64,000 nucleotides of DNA from Candidatus Poribacteria bacterium. Lineage in GTDB: Bacteria; Poribacteria; WGA-4E; GCA-2687025. The translations under genes and the position numbers were made by a program. Location: assembly GCA_018644665.1 (NCBI GenBank), contig JABGQA010000065.1, positions 1 to 64,000 of the forward strand, written 5' to 3'. Shown piece after piece: positions 1 through 7,164 of the stretch (its first letter is position 1; each line of letters opens with the position of its first letter). Below the pieces are notes generated by a model that did not search any database, was not told the DNA's origin, and was given only the letters and a program-made list of their open reading frames with translations.

Positions 1-2
1 TC

Positions 3-452
3 GTGACGACGGTGTTCATCCTCGAATACGCGGCGAACGCGTACGTCACGAAGCCGACCCGGAAGTACGTGCTGAGCTGGCGCGGGCTCATCGACGCCAT
101 CGCTATCGCACCGGTGCTCCTCACGTGGGCGGCGCTGCCTTACGTGAAGCTCGCGCGGGGTATGCGGGTGGTCAGGTTCGCGCGCGTCCTGCGCTTCCTG
201 CGGCTCCTACGCCTGGCGCGTGTGCTGAAACTCACCAAGGACGTCGCTGGGGACACTTACAAGACGGTCGGTGTGACTCTCCTTGGCGTCGGAGTCGTAG
301 TTGTCGCTATCTGCCGCGGTTTCCGCGCGCTCCTACCCGAAGGCGCGCTACGACCGTTGCTCATTGTCGGAATCATCTGCGTCGTGGTCGGCGACGTCGT
401 CTACATCCTGGCGATAAGGCGTTCGCGGCGAGAACGCCTGCAGCAGGGCTAG
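3..452 (+). CDS. Voltage-sensor ion-channel-like membrane protein, truncated at the window edge
   Basis: The 149-residue readable part contains an S4-type segment (residues about 52-80) with Arg at roughly every third position among Val, Phe and Leu, which is characteristic of voltage sensors of the Ion_trans/Kv superfamily. Two further hydrophobic helices follow (about 85-105 and 115-138), then a short Arg-rich tail. No selectivity-filter motif such as TxGYG is visible between the last two helices, so this may be a voltage-sensor-only or pore-degenerate protein. The GTG at position 3 is simply the first codon in the window and the gene probably starts upstream, with S1-S2 missing. A decayed copy of its last helix lies at 867-1049. 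The family call is from motif pattern only. Confidence 0.6.
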   Translation: MTTVFILEYAANAYVTKPTRKYVLSWRGLIDAIAIAPVLLTWAALPYVKLARGMRVVRFARVLRFLRLLRLARVLKLTKDVAGDTYKTVGVTLLGVGVVVVAICRGFRALLPEGALRPLLIVGIICVVVGDVVYILAIRRSRRERLQQG

Positions 453-505
453 TAGTCCACCTCAGTGATTGTGCTGGAGTACGGTTCGTCCAACGAGGCA
501 TGAGT

Positions 506-588
506 GCCTTCTCCTTGCAGGAGAAGGCGAGGATGAGGTCGGGTGGCGCACCCCGCAAAGCCCATGTGTCAGCCAGTAGCGGGCTGAC
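506..588. repeat. Intergenic hairpin sequence, possible miniature repeat
   Basis: The gap between the channel gene and the transposase remnant holds two inverted repeats: GCCTTCTCCT-TGC-AGGAGAAGGC (506-528, perfect 10-bp stem) and GTCAGCC...GGCTGAC (568-588). The first resembles the extragenic hairpin repeats common in large GC-rich genomes. I see no second close copy in this window, so calling it a dispersed repeat is an inference. No coding frame here looks real. Confidence 0.35.
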
Positions 589-602
589 CGGCGGGCACAC
601 AT

Positions 603-866
603 CCCTACCACGTCTCGCAGATACTGAAGCGCTGGATGCGGCGCTACAACCGATGGGCAAGGGAGTATGGTCGAACGCGTATTGTGCCGTATCGCCTGCC
701 CAAGGCGAGTCCGTGGCCGAATCCCATCGAACCCCATTGGTTGCACTGCAAGCGCGCCGTATACGCCGTCGACCACATACCCACCATCAAAGAGATCCAG
801 TATTCCGTGGACGACTACTTCGACATAAGGAACGCGCGGAATGCACGGAAAGCCGCGAACTCATGA
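603..866 (+). mobile_element. IS630-family transposase remnant (C-terminal DDE_3 fragment)
   Basis: The frame ending at the TGA at 864-866 contains YRLPKASPWPNPIEPHW followed by a KRAV motif. This matches the C-terminal end of IS630-type transposases, where LP..SPWLNPIE carries the last catalytic Glu of the DDE triad. The similarity reaches upstream of the ORF-track Met (636), to about 603. The N-terminal helix-turn-helix and the first two catalytic Asp residues are absent, and a TGA at 585-587 closes the frame. The element is dead, and no terminal inverted repeats could be recognised. It is followed directly by the tail of a second channel-like gene, suggesting that an IS insertion destroyed that gene. 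Confidence 0.75.
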
Positions 867-1049
867 ACGCTGGTTATCGCGGGGATCGCGCTTGTGGGAA
901 TCGGCGACCTCCTCTACATAGGCGCGCTCCGTTTGCGGCCCGTCGCGTCCCGGGATGACGGGCCACGGGAGCGCCGTCGTTGGGCGCCAAGCCTGCGTAG
1001 AGGACGCGCACAGGGGGACGACTCGGGTCGCGGCGATTCGACCGGCTAG
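867..1049 (+). pseudogene. Decayed C-terminal tail of a second voltage-sensor/channel-like gene
   Basis: In the same frame as the transposase remnant, immediately after its stop, the sequence reads VIAGIALVGIGDLLYIGALR and then an Arg-rich tail ending at TAG 1047-1049. It resembles the last helix of the first gene (IVGIICVVVGDVVYILAIR), with about 10 of 22 positions identical by eye and GDxxYI shared. The rest of this copy is missing. I infer a former tandem duplicate of the channel gene disrupted by the IS630 element. The homology is short, so the call is tentative. Confidence 0.4.
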
Positions 1050-1533
1050 CGGCTGCGACGGCCGGGCCCCGCTCAGGTTCGGGACGGTCGAATCGCGCGC
1101 TTTCCCACGCGATTATCCAGATGGTGAAAACTTTCCTGTCCTTTCTCCAAAGAGCCGGATAGTATGCCGGTGAACGAATGTTCGTTCACATGGGGAAACC
1201 CGTCCCGCTCAATGGGAGCGATCGGGATTTCGCTTCGTTAGGAACGAACGGAAAGTCTAAGCGACGATTCCATGTCTCGGGATCGGCTTTGGCAAGATCG
1301 GCGACCTGCTCGACGCGACCGACGGTTTGGACCTTCCCGTAAGGCTCACCCCCGCCTGTCTCGCGCGCTGAAACGCTTTTCCTGCATCGCCTCCGTGACC
1401 GTCCTTCGCGACTCTTCTGTTTTATTCGACACGAACCGCGCGATCGTCGCGCGGCCATCGACTTCGCAGCATAAGCATCCGAGAGTCGGACGTAGCTGCG
1501 GAACCTCAGGAACGCAAACGGAGATACGATACG
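1050..1533. other. Intergenic leader region upstream of the RRM gene
   Basis: This stretch of nearly 500 bases shows no convincing gene. The ORFs predicted here on both strands are Arg/Ala-rich shadows. It contains a perfect 9-2-9 inverted repeat (1170-1189, listed separately) and the presumed promoter and leader of the RRM gene. A GGAG lies about 12 nt upstream of that gene's ATG. Genes for cold-inducible RRM proteins often have long leaders, but no specific leader structure can be assigned here. Confidence 0.4.
1170..1189. promoter_or_regulatory. Perfect inverted repeat resembling a TetR-family operator
   Basis: GTGAACGAA-TG-TTCGTTCAC is a perfect 9-bp inverted repeat with a 2-bp spacer. 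Its architecture (TGAACGnnnnnCGTTCA type) is common for TetR/AcrR-family operators. No TetR gene lies next to it in the window. The nearest downstream gene is the RRM protein, about 345 nt away. The operator role is an inference from symmetry only. Confidence 0.35.
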
Positions 1534-1836
1534 ATGGCGAAACGCCTTTACGTCGGGAACCTGAACTACCAGACCACGAGCGACGGCCTCTCCGAAGTCT
1601 TCAGCGAGTGCGGTGAGGTGTCGGAAGTCACTGTCATCGAGGGCAAGGGCTTCGGCTTCGTCGAGTTCTCGGACGACGCGTCCGCGGACAAGGCGATCGA
1701 GACACTCAACGGCGTCGAGCTCGACGGACGCGAGATCCGCGTCGACGTTGCCAACCCGCGCCCCGAGCGTGGCGGTGGCGGCGGCGGCCGTGGCGGCTAC
1801 GGCGGCGGTGGCGGCCGTGGCGGCGACCGCTGGTAG
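1534..1836 (+). CDS. Glycine-rich RRM RNA-binding protein
   Basis: This is a 100-residue single RRM protein. RNP-2 is LYVGNL (residues 5-10) and RNP-1 is KGFGFVEF (about 38-45), followed by a Gly/Arg-rich tail of GGG and RGG repeats from about residue 80. The length and architecture match bacterial Rbp-type RRM proteins of cyanobacteria, Bacteroidetes and related groups. These bind RNA in the cytoplasm and are often cold-inducible. The ATG follows a weak GGAG about 12 nt upstream. The gene is monocistronic, ending at a strong symmetrical hairpin shared with the convergent gene downstream. Confidence 0.93.
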   Translation: MAKRLYVGNLNYQTTSDGLSEVFSECGEVSEVTVIEGKGFGFVEFSDDASADKAIETLNGVELDGREIRVDVANPRPERGGGGGGRGGYGGGGGRGGDRW

Positions 1837-1861
1837 ACAGCGCGCGTCACACAGACGATGC

Positions 1862-1895
1862 GGAAACGGGCCCGCCATATGGCGGGCCCGTTTCC
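1862..1895. terminator. Bidirectional terminator: perfect 34-bp palindrome
   Basis: GGAAACGGGCCCGCCAT is followed directly by its exact reverse complement, giving a hairpin with a stem of at least 15 bp. It lies between the stops of convergent genes (1836 and 1927). There is no clear T-tract on either side. The position and stability fit a two-way transcription stop. Confidence 0.7.
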
Positions 1896-1926
1896 ACGTA
1901 CGAACACATCGACGGAACGTAGCCGC

Positions 1927-2949
1927 TTAGAACGGGGCCTCCCGGACCTGGTCGGCGGACATGCCCGCGCGAAGGGCGATCACGTGTTCTGGCGCCACCG
2001 TCTGGTTCTCCGGCAGTGGCACATCTCCCGCCGCCTTCCCGAACTCCGCCACGCTGGACAGGTTCTTCAGGGTCTCGGACCCCGCAACAGCGGGCGCGTC
2101 GCTGAAGTAATCGAACCACGGCAGCCCGGCGTCGTTGTACTCCCTCGATGTCGGAGGGACTGTGGGTGGCTGCTCACCGGTGATGGCGCGCCACACGAGC
2201 GAGTTGGCGATGTGCACGTAGCACCGACTCGCGTTCTCGACATCCCAGTCGGCCAGGTCGAAGGGATCCACGTAGATCTCCTGGCGCATGCGGCCTCCAG
2301 GCGCCAGCCCCATGTCGGCGGCCATCGCGGAACACACGACATCACCATCGGGCGGTTCGACGCGAACTCTCCGCGTGATCGGCGGGAATTCGCGGTCGAA
2401 GGCGGCCCGCTTCATCGGGATCACCTCGATCTGCAGACCGCCGTGCTCGGCCTCGCCCGTCACCTGCTCCTCGGCCGTGTAGCCGGCTCCCAGGGGCATC
2501 GCGACGAACTGCCGGATGAACCCCTTCTCGACGCAGTATCCATCGAGCCAGGGCTGCTCGGTCGACACCATGTAGTTCTGCGGCTCGCGCGACAGCGCTT
2601 CCGCGCAATCCGCTCCCGTGACTGCGTCCACCTTCCCCGTTGCGACGCGGATCGCAAACGGGTACTCGGCCCACCTGTCCCCAATGTACGACCCGGCGAA
2701 CGACAGCCACATGGCCTCCGACTGGTACATCGGGAGCATGACGCCGCCCTGGCTCACCCACGAGGCCGGGGCATTCGCAAGATACCGGTCGGTGTGACGT
2801 AGCGGGAACGAGCCGAGGCCGGGCGGCAACGGGTAGTCTCGTCCGTCGTCGGGGATGCGTAGTGTGCGTTGGAAGTCGATGCTCAGGGCGGCATCGTCGT
2901 GGATTTGGGGGAAGGAGAAGACCAGGCTGTCGGGACGCAGGCGGATCAT
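1927..2949 (-). CDS. Conserved protein of unknown function (340 aa)
   Basis: The ATG at 2949 is supported by GGAGGT six bases upstream. The protein has no signal peptide or membrane segment and is rich in aromatic residues. It carries strongly patterned blocks such as EAMWLSFAG, QPWLDGYCVEKG, IRQFVAMPLG and GGLQIEV. I recall these blocks in uncharacterised proteins of actinobacteria and other taxa, but no activity is known to me and I assign none. It is convergent with the RRM gene. The sulfotransferase gene begins 80 nt beyond on the same strand and could be co-transcribed upstream of it. Confidence 0.75.
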   Translation of the reverse strand: MIRLRPDSLVFSFPQIHDDAALSIDFQRTLRIPDDGRDYPLPPGLGSFPLRHTDRYLANAPASWVSQGGVMLPMYQSEAMWLSFAGSYIGDRWAEYPFAIRVATGKVDAVTGADCAEALSREPQNYMVSTEQPWLDGYCVEKGFIRQFVAMPLGAGYTAEEQVTGEAEHGGLQIEVIPMKRAAFDREFPPITRRVRVEPPDGDVVCSAMAADMGLAPGGRMRQEIYVDPFDLADWDVENASRCYVHIANSLVWRAITGEQPPTVPPTSREYNDAGLPWFDYFSDAPAVAGSETLKNLSSVAEFGKAAGDVPLPENQTVAPEHVIALRAGMSADQVREAPF

Positions 2950-3029
2950 GGCGCGACCTCCGGGTGTGTGACGGGACGTCCTTTGGCCGCGGTATGGGAC
3001 GCGTGCGGCCGAGCGTCAAGGCCCGAGGG

Positions 3030-4277
3030 TCAGACGTCGTGGTATCCGAGATCGCGGGCGAGGTCGCGCGTGAGGGGGCTCAGTCGCATATCCGGCGGAT
3101 TCGCACGCCATGCGTCCGCGCGGGATGCGTCGAGTTCCGTACGGACGCGGAGGTTCGGGTCGCCGTGGGCGTCCTGCATGCGGTCGTCGGCGTACGGCCG
3201 CGTCATGCGCTCGTCGTAGGGGATGTCCAGGAACCCGCAAATACGCGCGCACGTGGCCTCGGGACGCCCGAGCACGTCCTCGAACGCGACCCAGAGCGCC
3301 CGTTCGTCTGGAACGAGGTCGGCGAACTCCGTGAGATTCCGGTACGTCGCGGACCACCACTTCTCAGCGTAGCGGTAGGGATCGTCGTCCCATACGCCAA
3401 GATGGCGGCCGAATAGCGTCCCGTGGAACTTCATCCGAGCCCAGGACTCGATGACCGCCATGGGGTGCCGGGTCAGACAGATGTATCTCGGCTCGGAGAA
3501 CAGCGCCTCCGCGTGCCGGAGCACCCGCATATCGAGAGCGTAGGGAGGCGTCTTGTCGACCAGGATGGCGGGCGCGGCCGCGTCCACGAGCATCCGGTAG
3601 ACGTCGCTCATCGGGGTGTCGGCGGTCTCCAGTCGCGCGAGCGTGTCGTCGATCGCGGCCTCCGTCGTGATGCCGAGTTCGACCAGCGTGCGACGGAATC
3701 CACGGTCGAACCACTCGTACCCGTGTGCGTCCATGTCGCGGCGGCGGGCCGCGAGCGAGTCCCACATCAGCAGGAACAGCTCTGGGGCGGCGAACAGCCG
3801 TGGGTTGCCGTGGAGCATGACACGCGTCAGCGTGGAGCCCGCGCGGGCCGCGGACAGCAGGAATACGGCCGGGGACAGACGATTCTGCGTGGGGCGCGCC
3901 ACGGGTGGGGCGAATTCCCAGCGAGCGTCCTCGAACGGGTCGGCGAACGAGCGGTCGCTGATGGCGCACGCTCGCATCTCGGTGAGGACGTAGTCGATTA
4001 CCTCGCGAAGCGTCGTCCGATGTTCCACGGCGGATCCCCCGCCGCTACGTGACCAGAGTTCGTAGACGTAGTACTGGCGGCCGAGGGCGGCCTTGAGGCA
4101 AGCGTCCAGAGTTCCCCGCCAGTCGCGCGTGGCGCGGCTCGCCCACTGGGGGTGTGGCGCGTCGAGCGGCGCGTCCAGATCGATTTCGGCGGGCGGCACT
4201 CCGATCTCGCCGGCCAGAGTTGCGCGCGCGGCGGCGGCCAGACGGCCCGCGGCTTCGAACTGCGTCAGGCCCAACAA
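3030..4277 (-). CDS. Sulfotransferase family protein
   Basis: The protein has the two PAPS-binding signatures of the Sulfotransfer_3 family: a 5'-PSB-type loop FLLSAARAGSTLT (about residues 139-151) and a 3'-PB-type segment RYICLTRHPMAVIESW (about 265-280). It would transfer sulfate from PAPS to a hydroxyl or amino group. The acceptor cannot be told from sequence. The N-terminal roughly 110 residues are helical and unrelated to the core. The only starts in frame are TTG codons (4277 or 4274) with a weak GAAGAG close by, so the N-terminus is uncertain. Soluble, no signal peptide. Confidence 0.85.
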   Translation of the reverse strand: MLGLTQFEAAGRLAAAARATLAGEIGVPPAEIDLDAPLDAPHPQWASRATRDWRGTLDACLKAALGRQYYVYELWSRSGGGSAVEHRTTLREVIDYVLTEMRACAISDRSFADPFEDARWEFAPPVARPTQNRLSPAVFLLSAARAGSTLTRVMLHGNPRLFAAPELFLLMWDSLAARRRDMDAHGYEWFDRGFRRTLVELGITTEAAIDDTLARLETADTPMSDVYRMLVDAAAPAILVDKTPPYALDMRVLRHAEALFSEPRYICLTRHPMAVIESWARMKFHGTLFGRHLGVWDDDPYRYAEKWWSATYRNLTEFADLVPDERALWVAFEDVLGRPEATCARICGFLDIPYDERMTRPYADDRMQDAHGDPNLRVRTELDASRADAWRANPPDMRLSPLTRDLARDLGYHDV

Positions 4278-4682
4278 CTCTTCGCGGGTGGGGTGTCGAA
4301 TCGCCGTTGCTCCCTGCTTCGTTCTGCGGCGGACATCGGCTTGCGCGGATATTCTGGCACATCGGGGACGCGCGAGGAACGCGCCGGGGCATGTCGTCGC
4401 CTCCGGCTGTAGATTCCGGTAAAGACGTGCGCACGTCCGCGTATTGTCTCATCGAGTCGTGAGCAAGACAGCGCATGGCCGATCGGCCATCCCCGCCATG
4501 CGGTGGTGGCCGGTCGGCGCGCGCTGGGTCTGGACGGCTACAAGGCGCCGGCAGAGGACGCCGGTCGGGACGCCAAATGCATCGGCCACCTGTCGCACGG
4601 CGCCATCGAGGCGCTAGCGTATATTGAGGACGCCGTCCGGCCAGGTATTGCATCGCCCGACGCGGAGAGGGTGATCGCCACA
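4278..4682. other. Intergenic region upstream of the WD40 array
   Basis: This divergent region of about 400 bases lies between the sulfotransferase gene and the first WD40 gene. It holds two perfect palindromes that could be operators: GACGTGCGCACGTC (4424-4437) and ATGGCCGATCGGCCAT (4475-4490). The ORF track extends the WD40 frame up to 4503, but that extension precedes the signal peptide and is probably untranslated. A GAGAGG lies about 12 nt before the chosen ATG at 4683. No promoter boxes stand out. Confidence 0.4.
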
Positions 4683-7058
4683 ATGAAACCGATTGCGCAT
4701 AGCAGGCGTGCGAGGGCGCCGGAAAGCGGCCATACGCGCCCGACGCTGCGCCTGCCACTTGCCATCCTCATCGCCCTCATCGCCCTCATCGCCGCCTTGG
4801 CGACCCCGTTCTGCCTCGCCAACGCCATGGAAACCAAGGCAATCGGACGTTTCGGTTTCGACGGCGTCTATACCATGGTCTGTTCGCCCAGCACCGCCAT
4901 GGTCGGCGTCGCGACGGAGCTCCCCGACGTTCAGGTGATAGATGGCAGAACCGGCAGGCCAGTGGTTGCGTTCCGTGAGGTCGCCGGCCGGCCCGTTTTC
5001 AGCCTCGACGAACGAGCCCTGATCGTGCCCGGCCGACTACAGGTCGGTGACTACATCAGCCTTTGGGACATCGAATCCGGGCAGGAAACGAGGCGGCTAC
5101 AGGGTCGCGGCGTTCGCCTGACGCCCAGCCCAGACGGCGACACCATCGCGGGCGTCATCCAGGCGCACGACGCGGACGACGAGCCCGTGCCCGGCTACGG
5201 AGACATAGCGCTCTGGAGCGTCGCCGCGGCGAGGAGAGTCGCGGTTCTTGGCAGCCACAGGTGGGTGCGGCACTTGGCGTTCAACCCCGACGGAGGCACG
5301 CTCGCGAGTTGTGGCGACGACGACGCCGTCAGGCTGTGGGACGTAGCGGGCCGACGAGAGATCGCTACGCTCGTGGGACATACAGGCGGCGTGAAATGCG
5401 TCGCGTTCAGCCCCGACGGAGCCATCCTCGCCAGCGGCAGTGAAGACGCCACCGTGAAGCTATGGGATGTTGGCGCCCGGCGCGAGATCGCCACGCTTGC
5501 GGGACACGCGGGCGCCGTCCGTTGCGTGGCATTCAGCGCCGACGGCGGAGCCCTCGCGAGTGGTAGCGACGACACCATGGTCAGGGTGTGGGACGTCGCC
5601 TCGGCACGCGAGACCGCCGCGCTGACAGGGCACGACTACGGCGTCGTGATGGTCGCGTTCAGACCCGTCGACGGCGCGCTCCTCAGCGGGAACGCTCTCC
5701 CGAGCGTTGGCGGCTGGGACGCCGCCGGAGACACCATCAGGGTCTGGGACGTGCCTTCACAGCGACAGGTCGACTCGTTTGGCCCTCCTGCGGTGCACGT
5801 GGCCGACATCATGTTCAGCCCGGACGGACAGACCATCGTCTCGTCGGCCGCGGGCGAGGCGCTCCTGTGGGACGTCGCGACCGGACGGCGCGTCGGCGCG
5901 ATCACCGCCGCGCGCGGATGGGTGTCTCATCCCACGTTCAGCCCTGACGGGGAGATTCTGGCGGCCGAGGGCTCGGTGGGCATCACTCTGTGGGATGTCG
6001 CGACGCGCAGCCTGGCAGCAACCTTGCCCGGGAACGGCCGCCCCGCCTTTACGCCGGACGGGGCGATCCTCGCGGTCGGCAGTAGGGATCGGGTCGTCAC
6101 GCTCTGGGATGTGGCGTCGCTGGAGCGGGTCGCCACACTCGTGGCGCACGCAGACACGTCCCACACCCTGGCGTTCAGCCCGGACGGAAGCGTACTCGCC
6201 GGAGGTAGCCACAACGGCATTCGGGGGCCGCCCAACACGGTCTGGCTCTGGGATGTCGCCCGGGCGCTCGACGCGGCGAGCGCGATCGGCCCGGACGTGC
6301 CCTTGATGGCCGATTTCGCGCGGTGGCATGGACACAGGGACATGGTCCTGGACGTGGAGTTCAGCCCGGATGGTCGGCTCCTCGCGAGTGGGGGGCGCGA
6401 CATGACCTCGCGGCTGTGGGATGTCGCCGCGAGCAGGGAGGTGGCGGTCCTGGACGCCCCGTACAGAGCCCGAGGGATCGCTTTCCACCCAGACGGACGG
6501 ACCTTGGCAAGCGTCGGGAACGGGGGTCATGTCGAGCTGTGGGACGTCGGGTCGCGTCGGCACATCGGTACTCTCGCCGGATCCGACCGGGGCTTCCCGC
6601 ACGCGATCGGGTTCAGCCCAGACGGGACGCTGCTCGCCACCGGGGACCGCGGGGTGTTTCTCTGGGGCATCGGCGATTCTCCCGGAGAGCCGCCGACGGC
6701 AGTAGACCCGCAGGGCAAGACGGGCTCCACATGGGCGCAAGTGAAACGGGCAGGTCCCACGCCGGGTGGGACGGCGTTCCTCCCCAACTACCCGAACCCA
6801 TTCAACCCCGAGACGTGGGTTCCATTCGACCTCAGCGAGAGCGCCAATATCACGGTGTCGGTGTATGACGCGGAGGGCCACGCCGTCCGCCGGCTCGACC
6901 TCGGGTGGCGGCCGGCAGGCGCGTACCGCGCGCGCGATCGCGCCGCTCACTGGGACGGCCGTAACCAACAGGGCGAGGTCGTCAGCAGCGGGGTTTACTT
7001 CGTGGAGTTGATCGCCGGAGGGCGCCGGATCACACGCCGCATCGTTCTGCGGAAGTAG
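4683..7058 (+). CDS. Secreted WD40 beta-propeller protein with C-terminal sorting-like domain, array member 1
   Basis: The ATG at 4683 (791 aa) was chosen over the upstream ORF start because it opens a signal peptide: basic residues, then a long Leu/Ile/Ala stretch (about 26-45) ending at an NAMET site. The body carries about 13 WD40 repeats of the FSPDG...LWDVAxxREIATL type, probably two propellers. A conserved insertion (GPDVPLMADFARW) separates the last groups. The C-terminal roughly 95 residues form an FlgD-Ig/T9SS-sorting-like domain beginning FLPNYPNPFNPETWVPFDLS and ending RRIVLRK. I associate this domain with exported proteins of Poribacteria-like genomes. It is the first of four tandem paralogs. 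A role as an outer-surface scaffold is inference. Confidence 0.88.
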   Translation: MKPIAHSRRARAPESGHTRPTLRLPLAILIALIALIAALATPFCLANAMETKAIGRFGFDGVYTMVCSPSTAMVGVATELPDVQVIDGRTGRPVVAFREVAGRPVFSLDERALIVPGRLQVGDYISLWDIESGQETRRLQGRGVRLTPSPDGDTIAGVIQAHDADDEPVPGYGDIALWSVAAARRVAVLGSHRWVRHLAFNPDGGTLASCGDDDAVRLWDVAGRREIATLVGHTGGVKCVAFSPDGAILASGSEDATVKLWDVGARREIATLAGHAGAVRCVAFSADGGALASGSDDTMVRVWDVASARETAALTGHDYGVVMVAFRPVDGALLSGNALPSVGGWDAAGDTIRVWDVPSQRQVDSFGPPAVHVADIMFSPDGQTIVSSAAGEALLWDVATGRRVGAITAARGWVSHPTFSPDGEILAAEGSVGITLWDVATRSLAATLPGNGRPAFTPDGAILAVGSRDRVVTLWDVASLERVATLVAHADTSHTLAFSPDGSVLAGGSHNGIRGPPNTVWLWDVARALDAASAIGPDVPLMADFARWHGHRDMVLDVEFSPDGRLLASGGRDMTSRLWDVAASREVAVLDAPYRARGIAFHPDGRTLASVGNGGHVELWDVGSRRHIGTLAGSDRGFPHAIGFSPDGTLLATGDRGVFLWGIGDSPGEPPTAVDPQGKTGSTWAQVKRAGPTPGGTAFLPNYPNPFNPETWVPFDLSESANITVSVYDAEGHAVRRLDLGWRPAGAYRARDRAAHWDGRNQQGEVVSSGVYFVELIAGGRRITRRIVLRK

Positions 7059-7164
7059 GCGATGTTGTGTATGGCAGCGACACGAGGGACCGGCCCGTGT
7101 TTGAACCCGCCGCTGCGTATCGACGCTTCGAGCGGCGCGGGACGTCTAGCGTATCGGAGAACGT

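Noticed and set aside
125-958. 277-residue plus-strand ORF across the start of the window
   Set aside because: It is Arg/Ala-rich shadow translation of the channel gene, the hairpins and the IS630 remnant. It has no start signal and no recognisable family.
1186-1878. 230-residue minus-strand ORF opposite the RRM gene
   Set aside because: Its Ala/Thr-rich N-terminal part is the complement of the Gly-rich RRM tail. No ribosome site or domain was found.
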